Shown: positions 36,527-46,960 of the stretch, piece by piece
Layout: each line of letters opens with the position of its first letter
Position numbering within the stretch: the first letter of the stretch is position 1
NCBI GenBank assembly: GCA_019096195.1
Contig: JAGTXK010000051.1
Coordinates: 1 to 64,000, forward strand
Length of the DNA stretch: 64,000 bases
From: Boletus sp. NGJ
Lineage: Eukaryota > Basidiomycota > Agaricomycetes > Boletales > Boletaceae
Direction: 5' to 3'
Translations under genes and position numbers: made by a program
Notes under the pieces: generated by a model
What the model saw: the letters and a program-made list of their open reading frames with translations, nothing else
Database searches by the model: none
What the model was told of the DNA's origin: nothing

Positions 36527-36811
36527 TTGCCTGTGAGGTTGATGGTTCATGCTCATTTTGTTGCAAAATATCAGCCTAGTGTGGATGAAGTGGAGGAAAG
36601 AGAGTTGACTGAGGAGAAGGAGGAGGAGGGAGAGAGAGGAGGAAATATTGGTGATGATGAATTGATGGCAGAAGCTGAGGATGCTGCATTAGCCTATGAG
36701 TATCAACTTGATGGGCAAGATGATGACTTGGATAATGATGTGTTTTCTGAGTTCCCTAGTATTATAGATGATGATGTTTGTACTCCACCTTCTAAGAGGC
36801 TGAAAATCTGA
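36527..36811 (+). CDS. Small acidic open frame after the KDZ transposase
   Basis: 94 codons starting MPVRLMVHAHFVAKYQPS, then a strongly acidic Glu/Asp stretch (about residues 20-80), ending in the basic SKRLKI. It may be a terminal exon of the KDZ transposase or of a separate protein. Acidic tails are common in KDZ-associated proteins (recollection). No function assigned. Confidence 0.4.
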   Translation: MPVRLMVHAHFVAKYQPSVDEVEERELTEEKEEEGERGGNIGDDELMAEAEDAALAYEYQLDGQDDDLDNDVFSEFPSIIDDDVCTPPSKRLKI

Positions 36812-36839
36812 ACATACTTTGCTTTTCATCCAGTCTTGT

Positions 36840-37262
36840 CATTGCAATTCTTTATTCCCAGCTTCATCTTTAGCAGCATTTTGGAATTTCCATCTTCACA
36901 TCTAGTAATCATAGGGAATTCCCATTGGCTTTCAGGAATTCCCATCTCCACATCCAATAATCATAGAGAATTCCCAATGGCTTTGGGGAATTCCCACCTC
37001 CCCCATCCTTATCAAATTCAACAGTCAAGCTACCCCATTTTATAGCCTACTATGCATTACATATTACACAAATATCCAGGAGTCTTAGGGAATTCCCAAC
37101 AGCTCTAGAGAATTCCCCTTCCTATATTCAGAAGTCTTGGGGAATTCCTCTTGGCTTTGGGAATTCTCCTCTCTACCTCTAGGAATAATTGGAAATTCCC
37201 ACCTCCTTCCATCCTCATTACATTCAACAGTCAAGCTACCACATTTTATAGCCTAATATGTA
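36840..37262. repeat. Internal cluster of KDZ subterminal repeats
   Basis: Carries GGGAATTCCC-like palindromes (about ten between 36910 and 37200) and two copies of CAACAGTCAAGCTACC (37019 and 37225), each followed by a CATTTTATAGCCTA-type word. The same units occur in both KDZ ends, so an end-like array lies in the middle of the element. It may be a remnant of an older, shorter element end. Confidence 0.75.
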
Positions 37263-37478
37263 CAGTGGCTCAAAAAACTGTCCGCATGTTTGGTCATTTT
37301 TCACTAAACGCATTATTCCCCAATGACCCCTAACCCTTACTCTAATATATAGGTGTATGAAATAAAGCACTGACCCTTGGCTTTCTATCCATCAAGGTTT
37401 TAAGACATATGAATAAGAATTGATGAACTGGCAGTCATTTCAAAACAATGATTCATTCAGACAGTTTTTTGACTCTAA
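37263..37478. repeat. Lone 216-bp Tc1 element 1 end (MITE-like)
   Basis: Almost identical to 27983-28204 and in the same orientation, next to a TA at 37261-37262. It starts CAGTGGCTCAAAAAACTGTC and ends with a near inverted copy (GACAGTTTTTTGACTC), so it could fold and be mobilised as a miniature element. No transposase follows. Confidence 0.8.
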
Positions 37479-37904
37479 GTTTTGATTACATATATTGGAC
37501 CCTAGTATGCTGTAATATGATTACATACATTTGGTAGGGCTTCTATTATGTCACCATTATGTAACTGAGTATCAGACAACATATATAAACCCCATCATTC
37601 CATGTTTATTTTCCCATCATCACCATGAAACCCATTTCCATCTCTCAAAGAAACAATATCATCTCTCTCTCCTCTCATGGGCTTTCCTCTAGGAAAATCT
37701 CTGCCCAAACTGGCCTAGGGATGTGAAGAAAAGAATGAGTAGAATGTATACTGATAATGGACTACAATATATTTTATCCTGAGTTTAAATATACAATGCA
37801 TGACTTAAAGAAACAGATGCTGTGTGAGACATGTGGATTGAGGTTTGTGAGAGATCAACTCACTGAATGGTATCCAAAACTGGAAGACTGCACAATGTTG
37901 AAAT
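37479..37904. other. KDZ interior, unassigned
   Basis: No gene recognised. A short frame at 37757-37978 containing CETCGLRFVRDQL runs into the foldback repeat and is probably chance. Confidence 0.3.
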
Positions 37905-38826
37905 GGAGTATAAGTATGAGTACGACTTTTGAGACTGAATATACTCACATTTGCAGTAGAGTGTTCTTGGAAATATGAAAACACTTTAGGTGGAGCTCAG
38001 TGTACAAAATGAGGAATGAGCAAGAGAAAGAAAGATTGAGTGAATACTTACAAAAGGAGAGGAGTTGTAGAAGATGTGTTCAGAACATGAGGAGATACAC
38101 CCTTAAAACAGTCTTCAACCCTGTTGGTGATACTTCCATGAAAATGGTGGCACCAGGGCAACCATAAGGATGTGAAAGTCCTAAGGGTGCTTCAGCTCAG
38201 AGATGCATAGTCAACTGAGTGAAGATTCAAAAGGCACGAAGCCAATCACAATTCAGACGATCTTGAAGGGTTCTTGCAAAAGCATGGAATAAGAAGCATG
38301 AAGGAAGAAGCAGTCTTGCTGGACATAAAATCATTGTGGGAATTCCCAAAGGAAATTCCTAGTCTTTCAGATGTTTTATAGTTCTCCCATGCTTCTCTGT
38401 TTGTACTTATTGCAACTGCCACACATATTTTCAACAACTCACTGTTTACCACCTGCTATATACTCCTCAACCATCAATGCTTAATTGACTTCGTGCCTTT
38501 CAAATCTTCACTCAGTTGACTATGCATCTCTGAGCTGAAGCACCCTTAGGACTTCATGTCCTTACAGTTGCCCTAGTGCCACCATTTTCACAGAAGTATC
38601 ATCAACAGGGTTGAAAACTGTTTTGAGGGTGTATCTCCTCGTGTTCTGAACACATCTTCTACAACTCCTCTCCTTTTGTAAGTATTCACTCAATCTTCCT
38701 TTCTCTTGCTCATTCCTCATTTTGTACATTGAGCTCCACTCAAAGTGTTTCCATATTCCTGAGAACACTCTACCACAAATATGAGTATATTCAGCCTCAA
38801 AAGTCATACTTATACTCATACTCTAT
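37905..38826. repeat. Foldback repeat of about 0.92 kb
   Basis: Two inverted arms of about 340 bases (37905-38246 and 38483-38826) around a spacer of about 236 bases. The arms share long runs such as GAGTATAAGTATGA, GGTGTATCTCCTC and ATGCATAGTCAACTGAGTGA, with scattered differences (my estimate is about 90% identity). No transposase inside and no clear target duplication. It may be a long-armed MITE or foldback element, or an inverted local duplication. A transcript would form a long hairpin. Confidence 0.85.
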
Positions 38827-39962
38827 ACATCTTGTATTAATGGAGAGCCTCCAGAGGGCAGTGGCAGCACAGACTTTCAAGAAACCTACACAACAAGAGA
38901 GCAGTATCAATGCGGCAAAGAATGAATGGTTTTTCCAACCACTCTGTGTAAGTAATCCTAGCACAACTGTCTTTCAATCACTGATAAATTCATCTCCTAG
39001 CTCTTCTCACATCAAATGTTGTGAGCCAATCCTAGCTACAATCTTGCTGACACTGTAACCTGTTGCTTAGTGAGTGTGCTTTTTTTTTTCCATCAACAAT
39101 TGTCCTAACTGCATGTTTTAGCCTTTCCAACTCCTTCCTGTGCAATGTGATCAGTATTCCAGATGAATACTTTGTTGTGATTCAATATTGTACTGAGATA
39201 ATTCACATGATTCCACAGTAACAAATACTCCCCCACCATGTTCATGCAGCACCTATTAGTCTATCTACATTAACCTGGTTCAGTTTTATGTTTCAGGCCT
39301 TAATCTTGTTGCCTGCATAGACACCACTCATTTTCTATTCTTATCCAGGACAAATGGATTGTTTCTGTTATAAGCAGTGTGTCATGAGTGGATTGCCATC
39401 AGGAGGACAGGGTCACTTTGGGCAGTGCATAAACCTTCTTTCCATTCCATTGCTGTCAGCCTGACTTCATATAGAACTTATATCCTGAGGTGGCTGAATA
39501 GATTCAACTAGTCTTACATTCCTTCTTTTTGGTGTGACTTCATATCCACCTTGCATTGCAGCAGACTGCATGTCCCAAGTGTCACTGGTCCACACATCTT
39601 ATATCTATTAGACTGAGAATTCTACCATTCAATGTTACCATCACCACCTGCTCTGAGTGGCCAACCATCTCGCTGTGCAAAAATAGCACACAAATATATA
39701 CAGCTGACAGTTTGTTTTCATTTATATTGCCACTCTGTTGTCATTAATCAATGCTATCAGCACAGGAAATATACTTGGACTAAAAAGTAGATTAAGGTAC
39801 GTGATAAGAACAACAGTCTGAATTGCAAAACTAACAATACTTGCCATCTAGACAGGAGCAGCACCTGTAGGTGACAGATAATTGTATGGCCTCACTGAAG
39901 TTAACACACTAGAAGGTTAACAGTACCCCCAATGATGCCACACATTTACCAACACCACAGGT
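38827..39962. other. KDZ interior, unassigned
   Basis: About 1.1 kb of A+T-rich DNA with no protein I can recognise on either strand. Confidence 0.35.
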
Positions 39963-40922
39963 AGGATGTCAAGTCACTTCAGACCATCACAATTTAGATG
40001 ATGAGAAGTTCCAGGATGCTTCCATTGATAGAGCAATGCCAGGAGTTCACTCTCCTGAGAGAGAATGTGAGGAAGAGGAAAATGGCAGCCAGTCAAATGA
40101 GGTCGACAGTGAGCTGGCAGGTAATCAGACCAGTGAGACATGAGGTACTCAAGCACTCCTTGGAAACACCCAGATGTATTATGATGCCACCAATAATGGG
40201 CCTGCGAGGGTATGCACCACAGGTAATACCTAATTCCTATCAACAGACTATGCATATTGACCACATACAAGCAACAGGTATCACTCTCAGACAGTAGGAG
40301 AAGAAGCGCTATGTACTGGCGAGTGAAGAAGGTATAGACAACGATGAGCTTCCCCACAGTAAATACAATCTGACTCCCAGTGGTTCATGCTAATGACACT
40401 ACTGACAGATGAATCAGGTCACAATCATGATTGGGAGCCACATGTTCAGCATGAGTTGGAGGAAGAACAGTGGCCAGAGGAGGTGACGTTGAAGAAGGTT
40501 TTAAGAGTTGAGCAACAGACAGTAATGTTTCATTATCACAGGCTTGCACAAATGGAATTAGAATTGAATGCTGTTGCTCAATCTCAATCCTTTGATGCCA
40601 ATAATGGACCATTGCAATTTTCTGAATCAGACAAAGAAGATGTGATTTGTGATTCTGATTCTGATTAGTCTCATGACATGGATGAGCAAGAGGACCAATG
40701 CTGTGGTGTGTCATGACATAAAGGGAAAATGGTCCATCATTCAGGTCCACTCCCTGATGAGGCTTGCCAACAGGCTCATGAACTTGGCGACAACATTATA
40801 AAGAATCTCAAACAATTGGCAGTGCAGTATGGAAAGCCTGTTAAGCAGATCCTTGAAGAAGCTGGCCTGAGAAAGCTAATGACCCGAGCTGAGCAGCAGT
40901 GGAATCTGCATCAAAAGTGGTA

Positions 40923-42539
40923 CAGTGACTCCAAAAACCCTTTCCATGCTAACCCTCAATGTGGTGCGCAAAGCGCACCACCACACACTGTGGGGACTTT
41001 CGCTTAGCTTTGGTGGAGTTATAAATAGTACATACTCTTGGCTATGAGATTGCTTCCTAGGTCATGTGATTTGGTCCACAGGCTGTGGAGATATGATCAA
41101 TGTGAAACAGTAATACCATGGAAAGGGTTTTTTCACTTTTGAACTGATGACTAGGATCTTAGTCAAATCATATCATATTTGCCATTGTTTGTTCATGCAA
41201 ACAAAGATATACATATAAATAGCATGTCTGAGCTTAAAAAAGTTCACACACTTCTTGATTCTCAACCACCACCATGGTCAAATCCCTCTCCCTTCTCCAA
41301 CAAAGCACTATACTCTCTTTGCTTGATTCTGGCTGCTCTGGTGAAGCCATTGCCAAGCAAACTGGTGTCAGCCCTTCTGCCATATCCAAGCTTCGCTCCA
41401 AAGAGCGTTCTGCCCTCTCCCAAAGCTCCTGGGGGTCGTCCTTCCAGGCTTTCTCCCACCAACATTTGTCATGCCCAACATCTAATCACCTCTGGGAAAG
41501 CTGAAAATGCTGTCCAAGTAACCAAAGCCCTCACCAATATCATCAACCAACCCCTCTCTGCCAATACTGTCCGCCTCCACTTGAAGAAAGCTGGTATGAA
41601 AGCTGTGGTGAAGTCCAAATGTCCCCTCCTCTCTGCTAGGCATCACAAGGCTCGCTTGGATTTTGCCTATGCACATAAGGATTGGACTATGGAGGATTGG
41701 AAGAAGGTGATATGGTCTGATGAGACCAAAATCAATCGCCTAGGGTCAGATGGGCGTAAATGGGCATGGAAGAGGGCAGGTGAGGGGCTTAGTGATAGGC
41801 TGGTGGATGGAACCCTCAAGTTTGGAGGAGGTTCTCTGATGATGTGGGGCTGTATGACTTGGGAGGGAGTTGGCTTTGCTACTAAGATTGATGGTAGGAT
41901 GGATGGGGACCTCTACCTTCAAATTTTGAAGGATGAGCTTCAGCAAACCCTGGAGTATTATGGTCTCAATCCTCCTAACATCATCTTTCAGCAGGACAAT
42001 GACCCCAAGCATACCTGCAGGCTGGTCAAGAACTGGCTAGAGGAGCAAGAATTCAGTACTATGGTGTGGCCTGCACAATCTCCTGACCTCAACGCTATTG
42101 AACATCTCTGGAGTTGTCTGAAGAGGAGCCTTGCAAAGCATGAAAACCCCCCTAATGGAATTCATGAATTGTGGGAAAGGGTTCAAGTGGAGTGGGATAG
42201 GATACCAGTGGAGGAGTGTCAGAAATTGATTGAAAGCATGCCTAGGAGGATTCAGGCAGTGCTTAGAGCAAAAGGAGGCTATACCAAGTACTGATAATAT
42301 CCAAATACCCTTTTCAATTCAAAGGTGAAAAAACCCTTTCCATGGTATTACTGTTTCATATCAATCATATCTCCACAGCCTGTGGACCAAATCACACGAC
42401 CTAGGGAGCAATCTCGTAGCCAAGAGTATGTACCATTTATAACTCCACCAAAGCTAAGCGGAATTCCCACAGTGTGTGGTGGTGCGCTTCATGCGCACCA
42501 CATTGAGGGTTAGCATGGAAAGGGTTTTTGAAGTCACTG
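40923..42539 (+). mobile_element. Tc1/mariner element 3, nearly intact
   Basis: 1617 bp flanked by TA (40921-40922 and 42540-42541). The terminal repeats are about 222 bp, CAGTGACTCCAAAAACCCTT outermost, with an inverted copy of the same word (AAGGGTTTTTTCAC) at their inner edge. Inserted in the coding sequence of KDZ accessory gene B. Confidence 0.92.
41274..42294 (+). pseudogene. Tc1-type DD34E transposase 3, one frameshift
   Basis: About 340 residues. The N-terminal helix-turn-helix from MVKSLSLLQQSTILSLLDSG to ISKLRSKERSAL is in one frame and the rest, from GGRPSRLSPTNICHAQHL, in another; the switch lies at a G-run near 41430. The catalytic triad is complete: WSDETKI, FQQDNDPKHT and DLNAIEHLW, with 34 residues between the second Asp and the Glu. 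It ends MPRRIQAVLRAKGGYTKY. Only one break is visible, so this is the youngest-looking Tc1 copy here. A frame-restored sister copy elsewhere in the genome is plausible. Confidence 0.9.
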
Positions 42540-44747
42540 TATGCATTCAGTCATCTGATTGCTGAGGGTGGTAAGTGCATTGCTCTTCAGTAGTGTAACT
42601 CATTGACCTTCCAACAGAGAGGGTCAAAGATTACCACCTCCAACAATAAGAACATTATAAAGCTCATGAAGATGACAAAGAATATAACAAGATATGGGAG
42701 GAGATACAAGAACATGAAAAGGCTATTGTTCAGGAATAGGAAATGTCTATAAAATCTCTTGCTGCATTAATTGAGGAAGTCCAAGAGCAGTTTGCAAAAG
42801 AAGTATATGCCAGCTGTCATGTCATGATATGTCTGCTCATTATCTTTGGTTGTAGGCTTCTACTTGGAGTTGCCTGGATGGTGTAGAGGTGATGGGCATA
42901 GTGGTGTACAAAGGCCATAATGCAGCTGCACAGCATGTTGCTGGGTGGTTTGGTGGATACACCTTTGTCGGAAAGTTAATCAATAGCCATGAACTCCAGC
43001 TGGCTAAGTGGCTGGACTACATTACAATGGTTGTCAAGTATGTCCACAATGTCCTTCATTTTTTGTTCCTAATGGAGTTGTTCAGATATAAGGAGATTGA
43101 CCCATCTGCAAATGTTCCAATCCCTGAGTTTGGTATTCATGCAAACATGAAGGGTAACAGATCAAACACTAATGATGAATTAGACCATGGTCCAACCAAG
43201 GGGTTCCATAATTGGAATCAACGTATCATGCTAATAATGATGGGTAGAAAACTCAGTATGTTTTTCTTATACATTTTTTATCATGATATTCACACAGCAC
43301 AGAGAAATTTGGTTACACAGATGGCAAGAATATTCCATGGCAATCATTTGATGATCTCTTGTATCACTACAAATTAATCATTACTAACTGGCCTGCTGGA
43401 GTTGCTGCCCCACCCATATGGGTGCCCCATGATGCAAAAGTTAATGAACTCATTGCAGTCATTGACCCTTACCTTCAGTGACACTCGCCAAGCCTTCATA
43501 CATGCCACATTGTACCTAATGCTGGTAGGAGAAGATTTGCTAATGTGAAGAACAAACAGCCTCAACTTATGATTCCTGATGTAGAGGTGTCAGTTGGTAT
43601 ATGGACACCAGGTCTGTTTTATTTTTTAATTTGCTTGTTTAACCTGTTGCTCACTTTGAATTATAGAATGGTGTAATTGGGTGGAGAAAAATGACCCAAG
43701 AATGTTTACTATACCATTGATCACTGACATGGAGTCTCAACCACTTTGCATTCTTAGGCAGTGCCACAAGTTCCTCCAGAATGTACCTCATGAAGTCAGC
43801 ATTCCTGCTGAGCCAGACTCAAGGTGGTCCTCCTTGTCATCATCAGTGTCATCATATGAAGATACTGCTTTTGTGACTCATAAGAAGGCTAAGGGTAAAG
43901 TTAAACTGCCTTGCCATGATCAAATGGGACCTCCTCCTATCTACTCTTTAAAATCTCATGTACAATCATGCAAGCATCACCATGATGAAGAGGAGTCTAT
44001 TCTAGAGTGCCCCACACAAAGCTAGAGGCATGATCTAAGATATATCATGTGATCCCTCCTTCATCTTTCAATGTTCATTTTTTTTATGGGAATCACACAC
44101 CCAGCATGCTCATTGACAGGTGCAAGTGGTTATAGTAATTCTTACATATGCACAACTGATGGTTCTCTATATGACCTGATGCCCATGCAGATGAGAGGTT
44201 TCATTATTGTATGCCACCCTAACAGTTAGTGGTCATCTCATGTATATGATAATGAGTTAGACCTGTTTAGACAAGCTGAGTGCTCTGTGGGTAATAACTA
44301 CTATCAATCTGAGGGCTTTAGAAACATAGAGTGAGATTTTAACTCTATTTTTTGATTTGCAAGTGCTGATGTTATAATACCAGCTACAATGAGACCACTC
44401 ATCCAGTGTAAGTGTGTTTTCTGACTGATTACCTTATAAGTCTCCTCCCATCTAGTAACTCTTTTCAACCTCCACATTCTACTCATTAGATTCCTCCAAC
44501 TGAGGCACCTGTGGTTCATTCTTGCCATCTTGATTCTCCATGGCACCAAGCTCCTGCCAGACCACCCACTTCACAAGGAATGTATCCTTCTCATTCACCT
44601 TCATATCAAAGACAAAGCCATGTACTGCAAGATGCTTCTCCTGTTGCAGGCCCATCTCGTGTCCAATATGTTGATGTGGGTAGTGCTGATGAATATGATT
44701 TATCTGAATCTACCAGACATCACTACTATAACTTATACTATGACTAA

Positions 44748-45207
44748 GTTTTCTTAGATGCCAATGTAATTCTCCTTCTATGAATAATAATGAGAATAGT
44801 GTTATCTTGTCCTTGTTGAGGTGTAGTCCTGTGCATGTGTGATGATGACTGTCACCTTTTTGTGTCTCCTGGTGGATGATTATTAGTTGTCCTTTGTGGA
44901 AATTCTCCAAAGCTATCAGGAATTCCAAATAGCTCTTGGGAATTCTCCTCTCTACCTCTAGGAAAAAATGGGAAATTTCCACCTCCTTCCATCCTCCTTC
45001 CATTCAACAGTCAAGCTACCCCATTTTATAGCCTACTATACATTACATATCACACAACTTTAGTGGTGTATTAGATTTATTGTATCACTTACCAGTTTGC
45101 CTGTTCTATATACCCCCCATCCTCATCAAATTCAATAGTCAAGCTATCCCATTTCATAGTCTACTATGCATTATATATTACACAACTTCAGCTATGTATT
45201 ATATTTA
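44748..45207. repeat. Right subterminal repeats of the KDZ element
   Basis: Inside the right inverted repeat, with GGAATTCC-type words at 44900-44945 and copies of CAACAGTCAAGCTACC-type units at 45005 and 45133, each followed by a CATTTTATAG word. The unit spacing is about 128 bases. The next copies (45261 and 45990) lie in the inverted repeat proper. Confidence 0.75.
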
Positions 45208-46457
45208 GTATATCACTTACTAGTTTGCCTGTCCTAAGTACACCCTATTCTCATCAAATTTAACAGTCAAGCTATCCTATTTCATAGCATATGCTTTGAG
45301 AACAAAACCTCATTTCTCAATAACTTTTGCTATCTTGTAAGTAATCCTGTTATGATTCTTACCTATGTTCTCCTTTTCCCTCATCCGCTCCTGTCATCTT
45401 CTCTGTTTTCTCTTATCCTCTTTGCCCCCGTTCCACTCATTGGACTACTCATGTCAGCTTGTTTAGGCCTCTGCTAACGTACCTACCAGTTCCCCTTGGC
45501 CCTACTGGCTGATTACCTTTTACTTATGACTCATGCAGAACTTCTTTCATCTCTGCTTTCCATTCCACGGAGTTCCACCAGTTTCTATACCTTATTCATT
45601 CCTTTCCATTACGGCTCATGGGCTCCCACACCTTACTTATACAGTATAAACCGAACCCTAGATATAATGTCCGACAAGTAGAACCTACTTGATCTACCTT
45701 GAATCTACTTGCACGTTGTCTCCAGGATCTCTATGAGTCCACATCCTCCTTTTGACTGGACACTAGTCCTTTATCACTTGAACTCCAGTAGCTTGCCTAA
45801 ACTACTTGTCTTTGTGAGACTCATCATAGTTCTCAACCCTTGTATAGGAAGACCCTTCACATCTGCATCTCTGGTGGTCCTCAACACCACTCATCCCTTG
45901 TCAACATCACCTAGTTGGTGTGTGTCACCTTCAAGTCTACGACTGTTTCTCCCCAAGCCAGTCGTAACAAATCCCAATCTCATTAAATTCAATAGTCAAG
46001 CTGTCTCATTTTATAGTATATGCTTTGCAGAGGATAAAAATTTATTACTTAGTACCCTGCCCTTATTTTCTCTACTGTGGAGAACAATCACCAGATCTCT
46101 GCTGAGTCCTATAAAAGGCTTTTTATCTTGATTTCAAATGAATAATTAACCTCTTTATTAGTACAAGAAATTCCTTCAAGTTCCAAATCATGATTAAATA
46201 GCATATATTACATTTGCAATAAAGCACAGCAGGACTCCTAACACCCTGTCAATATGGGAATTCTCTCTTCTCTTTGGGCACTGGGAATTCCCTTTGGAAA
46301 CTGCTCTAGAAAAACCAACCTGTTTTCTAATAAAGGTCCTTAATCATTCAGTTTGCCCATATTATTGGGAATTCCCTGATCCTAGGCACCTCATAGGTCC
46401 AACCCTCTAGTGGGAGAGATGGACCTATGAGATACCCCTGGGAGGGTGACTGAAGTG
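45208..46457 (-). repeat. Right terminal inverted repeat of the KDZ element, with a solo LTR inserted
   Basis: The arm is 45208-45347 plus 45975-46457, complementary to the left arm with about five differences, all transitions by my reading. The palindromes near 46255-46300 and 46370 mirror those of the left arm. Confidence 0.9.
45348..45969 (+). mobile_element. Solo LTR, gypsy type, 622 bp
   Basis: Starts TGTTATGATTC and ends AGTCGTAACA like the gypsy LTR at 13116, flanked by AATCC (45343-45347 and 45970-45974). The left KDZ arm (near 27850) shows the uninterrupted site. The internal region was lost by LTR recombination. A related but distinct subfamily. Confidence 0.9.
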
Positions 46458-46749
46458 AATTGAATGCACAACTTCAGGTGACTTCCAAAACTGGAAGGTG
46501 TAAGACCCATTAACTGTTAGACTAAATAACCCAACTGCAAAAAGATATTATTGCTTGAAAACTCCCATCAAGGTATGCAAGCTACCCATCCACAAGCACC
46601 CACACAATGGTAAGACCAAGCCGAGATTCAGTGCACAATTGTCACATTTTTGTCATTGTCACATTCAAGTCGTGAGGCGAGTGCAGGCAGGGGCAAGGTG
46701 AGTGTAATGATGATGACGACACCACGATCGCGTTGGGTGAGAGGGCGGC

Positions 46750-46960
46750 AGCAGTGGTGTCCGAGTTATTGAACCGTCGTTTTCAGGCGAGAGGAATGAC
46801 GACATGACACACGCAGTTGTGTTGCACGCATCCACCTCGGGACCAGTATAAATTTTTGCATCCAATAACTCGGGGGCTGCAAAGCAGAATGAACTGCAGA
46901 AAGTAGAAAGACGTTCGGCAGGGTCATATAAACAAAATCTGATCGCTCCTTTGCCTGGTT
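46750..46960 (-). pseudogene. Fragment of a Kin1/Kin2 (PAR-1/MARK)-like protein kinase
   Basis: Minus-strand 46830-46931 reads [12 protein letters not shown] then [20 protein letters not shown], the activation loop and APE motif of fungal CAMK-type kinases (usual form TFCGSLYFAAPELLNAK.YTGPEVDVWS). The DFG before it and the kinase C-lobe after it are missing, and a Cys-rich unrelated sequence follows. It is a relic of about 35 codons, perhaps captured by a transposon or left by a deletion. Flanked by the KDZ right end about 300 bases away. Confidence 0.65.

Larger units (their letters stand above)
39963..44747 (+). pseudogene. KDZ accessory gene B, uncharacterised, interrupted by Tc1 element 3
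   Basis: Pieces in order: an acidic N-terminal part (about 39980-40670); GPLPDEACQQAHELGDNI and the block QILEEAGLRKLMTRAEQQWN ending NLHQKWY at 40923; then, beyond the Tc1 insertion, AFSHLIAEGGK (42541-42575), EHYKAHEDDKEYNKIWEEI, a coiled-coil-like stretch, and GVEVMGIVVYKGHNAAAQHV with KLINSHELQLAKWLDYITMV (42880-43040); and a Ser/Pro/Tyr-rich tail (to 44747). From memory the order (helical block, WN.HQ.WY, HYKAHKD, VIYTG..DAARQ, LLDYVTTI.KYK) matches an uncharacterised agaricomycete protein family that occurs with KDZ transposons. Several stops and shifts; function unknown. Confidence 0.6.
26289..46457. mobile_element. 20-kb KDZ DNA transposon with nested insertions
   Basis: The outer ends are inverted: CACTTCAGTCACCCTCCC at 26289 and its complement ending at 46457. 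After removing one solo LTR from each arm, the inverted repeats are about 622 bp, with about five differences by eye. Inside, all on the plus strand, are an uncharacterised gene (29110-31161), a KDZ transposase (31500-36500) and a second uncharacterised gene (39963-44747), plus subterminal repeats, three Tc1 elements, a lone Tc1 end and a foldback repeat. Gene order and protein types fit KDZ elements of Agaricomycetes. All genes are broken, so it could move now only with help. The target duplication is uncertain. Confidence 0.85.

Noticed and set aside
38729-39058. Plus-strand frame of 109 codons
   Set aside because: It overlaps one arm of the foldback repeat and shows no conserved protein feature.
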